A DNA stretch of 64,000 bases, from contig NZ_FODN01000003.1 of assembly GCF_900110375.1 (NCBI RefSeq), positions 291,079 through 355,078 of the forward strand. The letters are read 5' to 3'. The DNA is from Flavobacterium sinopsychrotolerans (GTDB lineage: Bacteria > Bacteroidota > Bacteroidia > Flavobacteriales > Flavobacteriaceae). Every line of letters begins with the position of its first letter. Position 1 is the first letter of the stretch. Positions 24,897 through 34,769 of the stretch are shown piece after piece. Made by a program: the position numbers and the translations under genes. The notes beneath the pieces are model-generated. The model worked only from the letters and a program-made list of their open reading frames with translations, searched no databases and was not told where the DNA came from.

Positions 24897-25820
24897 ATGA
24901 ACAGTAATCGCGCTTTTATAAATCCACCTCATTTATCAAACGAGAAATCGTTGAAAACATTAGTTGAAAACAGAACCGTTTATTCCCTGAACCACTGCGA
25001 GCTTAATCTTTTTGAGACTTATGAATCTTCCGCATTAGTTCCTTTAAAATTTAATGATTTTGTGGTGACTAGTATGTTACGTGGCAAAAAAGTAATGCAT
25101 CTTTTTGATGATCCCGAATTTGTGTACTTACCCGGAGAAACCGTTGTGATTCCTTCAAATGTGGAAATGAAAATCGATTTTCCGGAGGCTTCAAAAAATA
25201 ATCCTACACAGTGTTTGGCTTTGGCGATAGACCAAATTAAAATCACGGATACATTACAGTTTTTGAATGAACATTATCCAAAAGAAGGAAACGACCAATT
25301 CTGGCAATTGAACTACCAAAATTATTTTTTTTATAATAATATCGAATTAGCCACGACAATTAATAAATTGATAAAAGAATGCATGAGCACGTCAATTACA
25401 AAAGATGCTTTAGCTGATTTAACTTTACAGGAACTATTAATTCGTATTATTCAGACACAAACTGCCAAAGCAATAGATGACGGTTTATTTACGGATCCAA
25501 AAAATCCTATTACACAAGTGGTCGAATTCATTCGGTCGAATTTAAAGGAAAATTTCAGCATGAAACATTTGAGCGAAAAAGCATGTATGAGCACTACTTC
25601 CTTTTATCGTTTCTTCAAAAGAGAATTAGGAATGAGTCCAATAGAATTTGTAATTGGTGAAAAAATGAGATGTGCCAAACAATTACTCAAAAATCCTTCG
25701 ATACAAATTAATGAAGTTTGTTACTTATCCGGATTTGAAGATTGTAATTACTTTATTCGTTTGTTTAAAAAACACGAAGGAATTACACCTAAACAATACC
25801 AGCTATTATATTATACGTAA
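24897..25820 (+). CDS. AraC family transcriptional regulator
   Basis: A regulator of 307 residues. An N-terminal cupin-like sensing region is followed by the two-helix-turn-helix AraC DNA-binding domain at about residues 205-305 ('FSMKHLSEKACMSTTSFYRFFKRELGMSPIEF', '...EVCYLSGFEDCNYFIRLFKKHEGITPKQY'; each read only as a signature). I start at the ATG at 24897, since the frame back to a TTG at 24825 adds 24 unlikely residues. The gene converges on the DUF779/alcohol dehydrogenase/aldehyde dehydrogenase operon and is its likely activator, as AraC regulators often neighbour exaC-type aldehyde dehydrogenases with DUF779. Confidence 0.9.
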   Translation: MNSNRAFINPPHLSNEKSLKTLVENRTVYSLNHCELNLFETYESSALVPLKFNDFVVTSMLRGKKVMHLFDDPEFVYLPGETVVIPSNVEMKIDFPEASKNNPTQCLALAIDQIKITDTLQFLNEHYPKEGNDQFWQLNYQNYFFYNNIELATTINKLIKECMSTSITKDALADLTLQELLIRIIQTQTAKAIDDGLFTDPKNPITQVVEFIRSNLKENFSMKHLSEKACMSTTSFYRFFKRELGMSPIEFVIGEKMRCAKQLLKNPSIQINEVCYLSGFEDCNYFIRLFKKHEGITPKQYQLLYYT

Positions 25821-25826
25821 ACTAAC

Positions 25827-26201
25827 TTATTCAATGTAAGTTACAGGCTCAAGCGAAAGTTCTTCTTCAGGTGTAAAAATTCGATATTCTATTCGGAATG
25901 TTTTTTTCAAAGGTGTTTCCAAAGAAAATCCTCCAACACCAAACGCATCAATCACATCCAAAGTAAAATGAGCGTGTTTCCAATATTCGAATAAATCCTT
26001 GTCTACCCAAAACTCCGTATTTTCTATTGAACCAATACAAACATCACCCAATCTTTGGTAGAAACCTCCTTTTTCAAAACATTGTGGTTGTGTTCCTTCG
26101 CAGCATCCTCCAGCTTGATAAAACATTAAATCACCATGTTTTTCCTGCAATATTTTGATTAATTCTATTGCTTTTTCTGTGGCATCAATTCTTTTTATCA
26201 T
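25827..26201 (-). CDS. DUF779 domain protein
   Basis: Small cytosolic protein of 124 residues and unknown activity, regularly encoded beside ExaC-type aldehyde dehydrogenases. The conserved block 'FYQAGGCCEGTQPQCFEKG' with three Cys residues lies near 28-46, and 'FWVDKDLFEYWKHA' and 'LDVIDAFGVGGFSLE' follow. The Cys cluster hints at metal binding or redox sensing, which is an inference. It is the last gene of the operon and faces the AraC gene with only 6 bases between the stops. Confidence 0.9.
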   Translation of the reverse strand: MIKRIDATEKAIELIKILQEKHGDLMFYQAGGCCEGTQPQCFEKGGFYQRLGDVCIGSIENTEFWVDKDLFEYWKHAHFTLDVIDAFGVGGFSLETPLKKTFRIEYRIFTPEEELSLEPVTYIE

Positions 26202-26280
26202 AGTTTTTACTTTAAAAATACAACCATAATTAGGGAGAATTATGGCTGTATACTTTTATTAAATTAATAACGGATTTATG

Positions 26281-27348
26281 CTATCCGTTAATATCAATCA
26301 AAATTTTAACCTGAGATGGATTGGAAACCAAAACTTCAAAACCTTCGGTTACAATCTCGTCTAAAGTAATTCTTTTAGTTACTAATTTTTCAACCGGCAT
26401 GCGTCCAAGGTCAATCAATTTTATCACTTGAGGAAATATATTTCTATAGGCAATAATTCCTTTGATTGTAATTTCGCGAACTACCTGATCAAAAGCATCG
26501 TGTGTGACCGGTTTTCCAAATAAGGCCACTAAAACAGCTGTTCCACCATTTTTTAAACTGGCAATTCCTCCATCAAATGAGGCTTGAACACCAGCCGCAT
26601 CAAGAAAAACATCAACGCCACCAGTAATCAATTCTTTAATTTGTTGTGGAATATTTTCACTTTTACCGTTGATGATAGTTGTTGCTCCAATTTCTTTGGC
26701 TTTTTCCAAACGTTTTTCAGCGATATCAACAACAATAATTTCTGCGGCTCCGGCAGCAATAGCAGCCTGAACACATAAAAGTCCAATAGGTCCAGCACCA
26801 TAAATCAAACAGGATTGTCCCATTTTTAAACCGCTTTGCAAAACAGCATAAACAGCAACTGCCGCAGGTTCTACCAAAGCACCTTGTTCAAAACTCATCG
26901 AATCCGGAATTTTATGTACCATATAATCTTCGACAACCGTATATTTTGCAAAACCACCATTAGAAGTCAACCCAATAAAACCAAGTGGTTCAGACAGATT
27001 ATATTCTCCGCTGGTAATAAATGGACTATCGGGGTTTTTGAAAAGCGGTTCTACCACCACTCTGTCTCCTATTTTTAGATGTTTCACCTCTTCGCCAATT
27101 TCACTAATAATCCCTGCAAATTCATGCCCTAAAGTAGTGACACCTTGATGACCATTTAAGGGATACGGTTTCTCAACAGGAATCAACATGGGGCCGTGCG
27201 TGTATTCATGGAGATCTGAACCACAAATTCCTGCAAACTGTACTTCAATCTTAACTTGTTTTGAACCTGTTGTTGGGATTTCAGTTTCCTCAACTCTAAT
27301 ATCTTTTGCAGCATGCCAACGGGCAGCCTTCATTGTTTTTGATGACAT
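26281..27348 (-). CDS. Zinc-dependent medium-chain dehydrogenase (butanediol/sorbitol dehydrogenase type)
   Basis: NAD(P)-dependent alcohol dehydrogenase of 355 residues. Catalytic zinc residues are Cys42 ('GICGSDLHEY') and the GHE motif at 74-76. The Rossmann motif is 'IYGAGPIGLLCVQAA' near residue 183. The sequence is close to (R,R)-2,3-butanediol dehydrogenase ('DRVVVEP...NL.EPLGFIGL..NGGFA'). The four structural-zinc cysteines usually found near residues 100-115 are absent. It shares an operon with an acetaldehyde-type dehydrogenase, suggesting oxidation of an alcohol or diol through the aldehyde to the acid. Confidence 0.85.
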   Translation of the reverse strand: MSSKTMKAARWHAAKDIRVEETEIPTTGSKQVKIEVQFAGICGSDLHEYTHGPMLIPVEKPYPLNGHQGVTTLGHEFAGIISEIGEEVKHLKIGDRVVVEPLFKNPDSPFITSGEYNLSEPLGFIGLTSNGGFAKYTVVEDYMVHKIPDSMSFEQGALVEPAAVAVYAVLQSGLKMGQSCLIYGAGPIGLLCVQAAIAAGAAEIIVVDIAEKRLEKAKEIGATTIINGKSENIPQQIKELITGGVDVFLDAAGVQASFDGGIASLKNGGTAVLVALFGKPVTHDAFDQVVREITIKGIIAYRNIFPQVIKLIDLGRMPVEKLVTKRITLDEIVTEGFEVLVSNPSQVKILIDING

Positions 27349-27363
27349 AATATTTTGTTTATA

Positions 27364-27395
27364 AAAAAAGGTAAGTTGTACAACTTACCTTTTTT
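27364..27395 (-). terminator. Perfect 32-bp palindrome inside the alcohol operon
   Basis: A perfect palindrome (16-bp half-sites) with core 'ggtaagttgtacaacttacc' and A/T flanks, between the aldehyde dehydrogenase stop and the alcohol dehydrogenase start. As RNA it forms a stem ending in a U-run, so it may be an internal, leaky terminator that lowers downstream expression. Its symmetry also allows a protein-binding operator. Confidence 0.6.
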
Positions 27396-27411
27396 GATTT
27401 TTAATTTATTT

Positions 27412-28917
27412 CTAAAAGAAACCTAATTTCTTTTTATCGTAAGAAATCAACATATTTTTTGTCTGACGGTAGTGACCTAACATCATTTTGTGATTTTCAC
27501 GACCAATTCCGGATTGTTTGTACCCTCCAAAAGGTGCTCCGGCAGGATAAGAATGGTATTGATTGATCCAAACACGACCGGACTGAATCGCTCTTGGTAC
27601 CTGATAAATCTCGTGTGCATCACGTGTCCAAAGTCCGGCTCCCAAACCATACATCGTATCGTTTGCAATAGCAATCGCTTCTTCTGTCGTTTTAAAAGTA
27701 GTTACAGCCAAAACAGGTCCAAAAATTTCTTCTTGAAAAATACGCATTTTGTTATGCCCTTTGAAAAGGGTTGGTTTGATATAATAACCTCCAGCTAAAT
27801 TTCCCTCTAAATGATTCTCTTCACCTCCAGTTAGAACTTCGGCACCTTCTTCTTTTCCTAATTTTATGTACGATAGAATTTTCTCTTTTTGAACCAAAGA
27901 TGTTTGCGCTCCCATCATTGTTGTTCTGTCCAATGGATTTCCCATTTTTATCGCTTCCGTTCTTTCAATTACGCGGGCGATAAATTTATCATAAATATCC
28001 TCGTGAACTAATAATCGTGAAGGACAAGTACAAATTTCACCTTGGTTTAGAGCAAACATTACCGCTCCTTCAATCGCTTTATCGAAGAAATCATCGTCAG
28101 CATCACCAACGGATTTCATAAAAATATTCGGAGATTTTCCACCTAATTCTAATGTTACCGGAATAATGTTTTCAGTAGCATATTGCATGACCAAGCGACC
28201 AGTTGGCGTTGAACCTGTAAAAGCTGCTTTTGACACTTTTTTATTAGTTACCAAAGCTCTTCCTAGCTCTGCTCCAAAACCATTGACAATATTTATAACT
28301 CCAGGAGGAAGGATATCGCCAATTAATCCCATCAAAACTAAAATGGAAATTGGAGTGCTTTCTGCTGGTTTTAAAACTACAGTATTTCCTGCCGCTAATG
28401 CAGGAGCAAGTTTCCAAACAGCCATTAAGATTGGAAAATTCCAAGGAATAATTTGAGCAATAACCCCTAAAGGCTCACTTAAAGCAATGGAAACCGTTTG
28501 AGAATCCAATTCTGTGATGGAACTTTCTTCAGCACGAATTACTCCTGCAAAATACCTGAAGTGATCAACCACTAAAGGCATATCTGCTGCTAAAGTCTCT
28601 CTAATAGCTTTTCCGTTATCAATAGTCTCAACAGTTGCAAGATATTCTAAATTATCTTCAATAACCTGAGCAATTTTATTCAATAAATTGCTACGCTCCG
28701 TAACAGATGTTTTCCCCCAAGTTTGAAAGGCTTCATATGCTTTATCAACGGCAATATCTAAATCCTCTTTGCTTGAATGTGCCGCTTGTGTAAATACTTT
28801 TCCATCAATTGGAGAAACTACATCAAAGTATTCACCTTTGACTGGTGCAACGAATTTTCCTCCAATATAATTATCATATTTTGCCTTAAATTCAGGTCTT
28901 TGCACTACGTTATCCAT
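27412..28917 (-). CDS. Aldehyde dehydrogenase, ExaC/AcoD type
   Basis: Oxidises aldehydes, probably acetaldehyde or similar, to carboxylic acids with NAD(P)+. The 501 residues include the general base Glu257 ('[11 protein letters not shown]') and the nucleophile Cys296 in '[11 protein letters not shown]', the wording typical of AcoD/ExaC. The cofactor motif 'FTGSTPTG' is at about 234-241. It is the first gene of the operon with the alcohol dehydrogenase and DUF779 gene. A TAAATTTG box lies on the minus strand at 28940-28947, 23 bases upstream, without a good -33 element. That would fit dependence on an activator such as the nearby AraC protein. Confidence 0.92.
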   Translation of the reverse strand: MDNVVQRPEFKAKYDNYIGGKFVAPVKGEYFDVVSPIDGKVFTQAAHSSKEDLDIAVDKAYEAFQTWGKTSVTERSNLLNKIAQVIEDNLEYLATVETIDNGKAIRETLAADMPLVVDHFRYFAGVIRAEESSITELDSQTVSIALSEPLGVIAQIIPWNFPILMAVWKLAPALAAGNTVVLKPAESTPISILVLMGLIGDILPPGVINIVNGFGAELGRALVTNKKVSKAAFTGSTPTGRLVMQYATENIIPVTLELGGKSPNIFMKSVGDADDDFFDKAIEGAVMFALNQGEICTCPSRLLVHEDIYDKFIARVIERTEAIKMGNPLDRTTMMGAQTSLVQKEKILSYIKLGKEEGAEVLTGGEENHLEGNLAGGYYIKPTLFKGHNKMRIFQEEIFGPVLAVTTFKTTEEAIAIANDTMYGLGAGLWTRDAHEIYQVPRAIQSGRVWINQYHSYPAGAPFGGYKQSGIGRENHKMMLGHYRQTKNMLISYDKKKLGFF

Positions 28918-29125
28918 ATCGTTATCTTTTTTATTTTATCAAATTTAGCTTCCTATTTCTCATAAGAATAGCACAATTCATCCAACTAATAGCATTAAAT
29001 TTTCATTTGTGTTTTTTTAACCTAATTTTATTATTTAATTCACATTTATTTATATTTAATATTATTGATTTAATATTTCTCATGAACACTTAATATCCCA
29101 AATCAGTGATAAAAAACAAAAAAAA

Positions 29126-29160
29126 TTGTTTCTTACTCCAACCTGCAATCCTTATATTTG
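29126..29160 (+). promoter_or_regulatory. Promoter of pheT
   Basis: TTG at 29126-29128 and TATATTTG at 29153-29160. The spacer is 24 bases, a little long, but the -7 box is perfect. The ATG follows 21 bases later. Confidence 0.5.
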
Positions 29161-29181
29161 CAATCTCATTAAAATTAACAG

Positions 29182-31602
29182 ATGAAAATATCTTACAACT
29201 GGTTAAAACAATTCATTAAAATAGACTGGAAATCCGAAGAAACAGCAGCATTGCTAACCGATTTAGGTCTGGAAGTTGAAATTGTTGAAAAATACCAATC
29301 GGTGAAAGGCGGATTAGAAGGCATCGTTGTAGGACATGTACTTACTTGCATTCAACATCCAGATGCCGACAGATTAAAAATAACTACAGTAGATTTGGGT
29401 ACTGGAGTACCTGTCCAAATTGTATGTGGCGCCAATAATGTTGCTGCAGGACAAAAAGTTCCGGTAGCTACTATTGGAACTACATTATATGACAAAGAAG
29501 GAGTCGCCTTTTCAATAAAAAAAGGAAAAATTCGCGGACAGGAAAGTCACGGAATGATTTGTGCCGAAGATGAATTAGGCCTTGGTGAAAGCCATGACGG
29601 AATTATGATTTTAGACGATTCTTTAGCACCGGGAACTCCTGCTGCAACCGTTTTCAAAATAGAGAATGATGAAGTATTCGAAATTGGATTAACACCTAAT
29701 CGAGCTGATGCGATGAGTCATTTGGGAACTGCCCGTGATTTAAGAGCGGGAATGTTACAAAGCGGCGTTAGTGTTGAATTGATTACGCCATCCGTAAGCA
29801 ATTTCAGAGTGGACAAAAGAACTTTGAAAATTGATATCGATTTAAAAGAACCAAAACTTGCTCCCCGATATTGCGGTGTAACTATTTCTGGAATAGAAGT
29901 AAAACCATCTCCTGCTTGGCTACAAAACAGATTGAAAGCCATTGGATTAAATCCAAAAAATAATATTGTTGATGTTACCAATTATGTTTTACATGAATTA
30001 GGTCAGCCGCTCCACGCTTTTGATGCTGCAAAAATCAACGGAAAAATAGTAGTGCAAACTCTTCCTGCGGGAACTAAATTTGTTACTCTGGACGATATTG
30101 AAAGAACCTTACACGAAGAAGATTTAATGATTTGTGATGAAAAAGGTCCTTTGTGTATTGCTGGTGTTTTTGGCGGAAAAAAGTCAGGAGTTTCTGAACA
30201 TACCAATTCTATTTTCTTGGAAAGTGCCTATTTTAATCCTGTTAGCATCAGAAAAACGGCTAAAAGACATCAATTGAATACGGATGCCTCATTTCGTTTT
30301 GAAAGAGGAATTGACCCAACTATCACGGAATATGCTTTGAAACGTGCCGCCTTATTGATTCAAGAAGTGGCAGGTGGAGAAATCACATCGGATTTAATCA
30401 ATGTTTATCCAAAAAAAATAGAAGATTTTAATGTGTTTTTAAATTTTAGTAATGTTGACAAGATTATCGGTCAGCAGTTACCAAAAGATATTATCAAGAA
30501 AATTTTAGTTTCATTAGACATTAAAGTAAATAGTGTTTCTGATGCAGGACTTGGATTGACAATTCCTTCTTATCGTGTGGATGTTCAACGAGAAATTGAT
30601 GTTATTGAAGAAATATTAAGAGTATATGGTTACAATAATATTAATTTTTCAAAAAAACTTAATGCTACTGTTTTCAATGCGCCAAGAAATGAAGACTATA
30701 AAGTTCAAAACACAATTGCTTCTCAATTGAATTCACAAGGATTTCATGAAATGATGGCAAATTCACTGACTACGGCTTCCTATGTACAACTTTCAGATGT
30801 ATTAAATGAAGAGTATAATGTGACAATACTTAATCCTTTGAGTGCTGATTTATCAACAATGCGTCAGTCTTTATTATTTTCAGGATTAGAAGCAGTGTCT
30901 TACAATATCAATCGTAAAAATGCCGATTTAAAATTATTTGAATTTGGAAAAACGTATCATAACTATCTTGCCGGTTACGAGGAAAAAAAGCACATGAGCT
31001 TATTTCTTTCTGGAAACAGAAATCAAGAAAACTGGACTAGCGTACAAAAAACGTCTGATTTCTTTTTATTCAAAGGATATGTATCTGGAATACTTTCAAG
31101 ATTAGGTATTGAAAAGACACAAAACACACCGGTAACATCTGATGTGTTTTCAGAAGGAATAGCTATTGAAATTGGTAATGAAACGATTGTTGAATTAGGA
31201 GTAGTAAAAAAATCTATTTTAAAACATTTTGGAATAAAGCAAGAAGTTTTTTATGCTGATTTTGATTGGGATTTAATTTTAAAGAAAATTTCTACGAAAA
31301 TTAAATACGCTGAGATTCCGAAATACCCTGAAGTTCGCAGAGATTTAGCCTTGCTAGTAGATCAAAATGTTACGTACGAAAGTATTTATAATATTGCCCG
31401 TCAAACCGAAAAATCATTACTAAAAGATATCGATTTATTTGATGTATACGAAGGACAGAATCTTCCCGAAGGTAAAAAATCTTATGCATTGAGTTTCACT
31501 ATACAAGACAACTCAAAAACGTTGACAGATGTTCAAATCGACAAAATTATGAGCAAACTGCAAAAGAATTTTGAAACTGAACTTGGAGCAAGTTTAAGAT
31601 AA
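29182..31602 (+). CDS. pheT: Phenylalanine--tRNA ligase beta subunit
   Basis: Beta subunit of the cytosolic enzyme that charges tRNA-Phe. It has 806 residues. An EMAP-like tRNA-binding domain is at about 40-150 ('HPDADRLKITTVDLG'), and the B3/4 editing domain at about 210-390 includes 'GVFGG' and 'NTDASFRFERGIDP'. The B5 domain follows, then the catalytic-like core, and the FDX-ACB anticodon domain is at the C-terminus ('YPEVRRDLALLVD'). The length is normal for Bacteroidota. pheS is not adjacent, which is common in this group. It ends at a strong bidirectional terminator. Confidence 0.96.
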   Translation: MKISYNWLKQFIKIDWKSEETAALLTDLGLEVEIVEKYQSVKGGLEGIVVGHVLTCIQHPDADRLKITTVDLGTGVPVQIVCGANNVAAGQKVPVATIGTTLYDKEGVAFSIKKGKIRGQESHGMICAEDELGLGESHDGIMILDDSLAPGTPAATVFKIENDEVFEIGLTPNRADAMSHLGTARDLRAGMLQSGVSVELITPSVSNFRVDKRTLKIDIDLKEPKLAPRYCGVTISGIEVKPSPAWLQNRLKAIGLNPKNNIVDVTNYVLHELGQPLHAFDAAKINGKIVVQTLPAGTKFVTLDDIERTLHEEDLMICDEKGPLCIAGVFGGKKSGVSEHTNSIFLESAYFNPVSIRKTAKRHQLNTDASFRFERGIDPTITEYALKRAALLIQEVAGGEITSDLINVYPKKIEDFNVFLNFSNVDKIIGQQLPKDIIKKILVSLDIKVNSVSDAGLGLTIPSYRVDVQREIDVIEEILRVYGYNNINFSKKLNATVFNAPRNEDYKVQNTIASQLNSQGFHEMMANSLTTASYVQLSDVLNEEYNVTILNPLSADLSTMRQSLLFSGLEAVSYNINRKNADLKLFEFGKTYHNYLAGYEEKKHMSLFLSGNRNQENWTSVQKTSDFFLFKGYVSGILSRLGIEKTQNTPVTSDVFSEGIAIEIGNETIVELGVVKKSILKHFGIKQEVFYADFDWDLILKKISTKIKYAEIPKYPEVRRDLALLVDQNVTYESIYNIARQTEKSLLKDIDLFDVYEGQNLPEGKKSYALSFTIQDNSKTLTDVQIDKIMSKLQKNFETELGASLR

Positions 31603-31623
31603 TTTCTATTTTTTTTCTATTAT

Positions 31624-31659
31624 ATAAAATCCCGATTCTAAAATTAGAATCGGGATTTT
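31624..31659. terminator. Bidirectional terminator between pheT and the OmpA gene; hairpin copy A
   Basis: 'aaaatcccgattcta' pairs perfectly with 'tagaatcgggatttt', with U-tracts on both sides. A near-identical copy (34 of 36 bases) is at 37524-37559, so the three-gene surface module lies between two copies. Confidence 0.85.
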
Positions 31660-31663
31660 GTTT

Positions 31664-33793
31664 TTATATATTTTTAATTACAAATTCGCTACGCCTGTTT
31701 AACTCATGTTGCTCTTCAGTACAAGAATCCTCAGGAATACATTTTATGTTTTGGACAGTTTCTCCATATCCTTTAGCAAGAATTCGTTTGGAAGGGATTC
31801 CTTGTTCCAGAAAGTAAGTTCTTGTTGCTTGCGCTCTTCTGGATGACAAATTCATATTAAACGTATTATTACCTCTGCTATCTGTATGCGAACCAATTTC
31901 AACAACCATTTCAGGATATTTTTTCATTAATTCAACAACTCTGTTTAAAATAGGTTTTGAATCCTTCCTGATATACCACAAATTATAGTCAAAATAGATC
32001 GGATCTGTTTTAATAATTAATCTGTTTTTTTCTTTTACTACATCTTTTTCATTTGCTACAATTGCTTCTATTTTTTCTTTCTTCTTAGCTTCGGCTAAAT
32101 CTTTGTCTTTTTTGGCAGCTATTACAAGATCTTTTTTGTTTTGCTCCTGTGCTAAAACTGCTTCTTTTTTCTTCAAGGCTATGGCAGCTAATTCTGTTTT
32201 ATTCTGTTCATCAAGAATCAATTGCGCTGCTCTTTTTATTTCTTCCATGGATTTTAATTCCATTGAGGCATCATTCATTTTATTTCTTTCTTTGCTAAGA
32301 GCAACTATCTTGAAACTGTTGGTATAATTTTCTTTGGATGCATTTACTTTAAATTCTGTTTCACAAGAAACTGTAAAATTAAATGTACCGTCTGCAGAGG
32401 TTACAATTCTTTGCAATTCTATTGCATCAGAATTTTGTAAAACAACTACAGTATTCTCTAATGGTAATTTTGTATCTATATCTGAAATGATACCGGAAAT
32501 AAATTGCTTACAATCCTCTATTAGTAATTTTTTTACTTCTTTTAAAGAATAAATATCATCACTACCCTTTCCTCCTAATCGATTGGATGAAAAATAACCT
32601 TCATTATACTCTGAATCTATGTAAAAAGCAAAATCATCATATCCAGAATTCAGAGGCAAACCTACATTTTCTGCTTTTAAGAATACGTCATTTTGCAACT
32701 GCGAAACAAAAACATCCAACGATCCATATCCTTCATGTCCATTGGACGAAAAATATAATTTATTGTCTTTTGAAATAAAAGGAAATTGTTCTTTTTTGGA
32801 AGTATTAATTAGATTACCTAAATTTTGGGGAGTACCATATGCATCACCACTTATTGATACTGAAAAAATGTCAAAAGATCCTAGTGATCCTGGCATGTCG
32901 GATGCAAAGTATAAAGTTTTCTCATCAGTACTCAATGCCGGATGTTCTGTAGAATAATTTTCACTGTTAAATGGTAGCGAAATTATGTTTGTCCATTTAT
33001 CATTAACATATTGAGCCTTAAAAATTTGAAGGTTTGAAATTTTGTCTTTATTCTTACCTCTTCTTCCTTTTTTATAATTATTTCTGGTGAAATAGATTGT
33101 CTTTCCATCTTTGGTGAATACAGCGTTAGATTCGTGCATGGAAGTATTTATTTCTTTAGAAAAATAATTTACAATTGAATCACTGGAATTTATATTTTTC
33201 AAAGGAATTGAAACTAAATTCAAATACGTTTCACCATTCCATTTATACATTTTATCAAATAAACCTGCTTTCTTTTTTACTCCCGAAAAGACTAAATTCC
33301 CTCTCTCTGACACTGCTCCAAACTCAGAATTTGGTGTATTTATCCCTAAATTTTTTATTTCGAATCGATTACCGATAGCAGAAACATTTTCTAGATTGAC
33401 TAGCTCTTTTTCAAAGTCAATCAAAAATTTTTGATCCGTTAATGAAGAAAAATAGTTTCTCATAACTGAATTTGCAGCTTTATAATTTCCAGTAGCTTTT
33501 AAAGTTTGGGAATATTTAAAATAATATCCTTCTTCTAAATCTTTATTATAATTATTTATCAATAGTTTATAATAGCGCTGTGCATTTGTAAAATCATTCG
33601 TGAAATAATAACTATCAGCCAAGTTCTTAATAACCGTTACTGAACTATTTTCTCGAATAATGGATTCATACAATGGAATAGCTACATTATAAAAAGTTCT
33701 ATCAAAAAAACGATTGGCTCTTTTTAAATCTTGTTCTTGGGCGTTTATTAATTGTATTGAAAATACGATTAAAATCAGTACTATTTTTTTCAT
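31664..33793 (-). CDS. TPR-PD40-CRD-OmpA envelope protein (PorE-like)
   Basis: An outer-membrane-associated protein of 709 residues whose layout matches PorE, the type IX secretion-associated protein of Porphyromonas. It has a signal peptide (1-18), tetratricopeptide-like helices at about 20-140 and PD40 beta-propeller repeats at about 190-400 ('ALSTDEKTLYFASD', 'FISKDNKLYFSS'). A carboxypeptidase-regulatory-like domain is at about 425-500. A Lys/Glu/Ala-rich coiled-coil linker is at about 510-580, and a C-terminal OmpA peptidoglycan-binding domain at about 590-705 ('EIGSHTDSRG', 'RAQATRTYFLEQGI'). It is the last gene of the cargo-SprF-OmpA operon, 10 bases after the SprF gene. It probably anchors the system to peptidoglycan; that role is inferred. 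Confidence 0.85.
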   Translation of the reverse strand: MKKIVLILIVFSIQLINAQEQDLKRANRFFDRTFYNVAIPLYESIIRENSSVTVIKNLADSYYFTNDFTNAQRYYKLLINNYNKDLEEGYYFKYSQTLKATGNYKAANSVMRNYFSSLTDQKFLIDFEKELVNLENVSAIGNRFEIKNLGINTPNSEFGAVSERGNLVFSGVKKKAGLFDKMYKWNGETYLNLVSIPLKNINSSDSIVNYFSKEINTSMHESNAVFTKDGKTIYFTRNNYKKGRRGKNKDKISNLQIFKAQYVNDKWTNIISLPFNSENYSTEHPALSTDEKTLYFASDMPGSLGSFDIFSVSISGDAYGTPQNLGNLINTSKKEQFPFISKDNKLYFSSNGHEGYGSLDVFVSQLQNDVFLKAENVGLPLNSGYDDFAFYIDSEYNEGYFSSNRLGGKGSDDIYSLKEVKKLLIEDCKQFISGIISDIDTKLPLENTVVVLQNSDAIELQRIVTSADGTFNFTVSCETEFKVNASKENYTNSFKIVALSKERNKMNDASMELKSMEEIKRAAQLILDEQNKTELAAIALKKKEAVLAQEQNKKDLVIAAKKDKDLAEAKKKEKIEAIVANEKDVVKEKNRLIIKTDPIYFDYNLWYIRKDSKPILNRVVELMKKYPEMVVEIGSHTDSRGNNTFNMNLSSRRAQATRTYFLEQGIPSKRILAKGYGETVQNIKCIPEDSCTEEQHELNRRSEFVIKNI

Positions 33794-33803
33794 ATTTTAT
33801 ATG

Positions 33804-34739
33804 TTAGAAAAATCTTGGCGATTTATCATATCCTTTACTAGATAAATCCAAATTAAACAATACAAAAATTTCATGTGTTCCAGAATTGAATTGCCCCAGA
33901 TTAGACGTATTGTAATCATAGGCATATCCAACTCTGATGTTAGGCGTTGCTTTTACATTCATCATACCACTTACGGAATCTCCAAATCTATATGCAGCTC
34001 CAAATTCAAATTGGTCATTGTACAGAACGTTAGCAGAAAGGTCTAGCGAAATTGGTGCACCTTTAACATATTTTGACATAAAAGATGGTTTAAATTTGAA
34101 TGAATGCGAGATATCAAAAACATAACCTCCAGTTAGAAATACATGAATATTTTCTGAACCAAATGAGTTAATTCCTGAACGTTCCTCAATGTGTTTTGTA
34201 GCAAGCAAATTAGGTGCTGATAAACCAACATAGTACTCTTCCGTGAAGTAAAATGCTCCGATACCAATATTTGGCATGACATCATTAATATTTTCAGAAA
34301 ATGCTAAATCTGTTGCAGCGTTGCCACTTTCAAAAACAAACCCATTAAAATTAGTTGTTAAGGACGTGAAACCCGCTTTTAATCCTAGAGATAATTTATG
34401 ATTATTATTGAATTCTAACAAATAAGCAAAATCCGCAAAAAAGTTATTCTCTTTTTTAGCACCGTCTCCAATATCATCCGAAATTAATGAGAAACCAACT
34501 TCAACTTTTTTATTTACTGGCATATGGGCAAAAAGAGTCAATGTTTTTGGGGCGCCAACAGCTCCTACCCATTGCGTTCTATATAAAGCTCCAAGATTTA
34601 ATGTGGATTCAACTCCTGTGGCATACGCAGGATTTAGCACACTCATATTGTACATATATTGTGTGTATTGTGGATCCTGTTGTGCTGATGCTTTAATTAT
34701 AATTAAGAAAAAACTTAAAAATAGTAGTGTTTTTTTCAT
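33804..34739 (-). CDS. PorP/SprF family type IX secretion membrane protein
   Basis: Outer-membrane beta-barrel of 311 residues. It has a signal peptide (1-19, ending 'ASA') and the PorP/SprF signature 'QQDPQYTQYMYNMSVLNPAYAG'-like segment, here 'ATG', right after cleavage. 'LGALYRTQWVGAVGAPKTLTL' then follows, with alternating strands and a C-terminal 'HEIFVLFNLDL'. SprF-like proteins act with a neighbouring type B cargo and are needed for its secretion or surface placement. The gene sits 30 bases behind such a cargo gene. Confidence 0.93.
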   Translation of the reverse strand: MKKTLLFLSFFLIIIKASAQQDPQYTQYMYNMSVLNPAYATGVESTLNLGALYRTQWVGAVGAPKTLTLFAHMPVNKKVEVGFSLISDDIGDGAKKENNFFADFAYLLEFNNNHKLSLGLKAGFTSLTTNFNGFVFESGNAATDLAFSENINDVMPNIGIGAFYFTEEYYVGLSAPNLLATKHIEERSGINSFGSENIHVFLTGGYVFDISHSFKFKPSFMSKYVKGAPISLDLSANVLYNDQFEFGAAYRFGDSVSGMMNVKATPNIRVGYAYDYNTSNLGQFNSGTHEIFVLFNLDLSSKGYDKSPRFF

Positions 34740-34769
34740 TTAAAATTTGTTTTAAATTGTAAAGAACCA

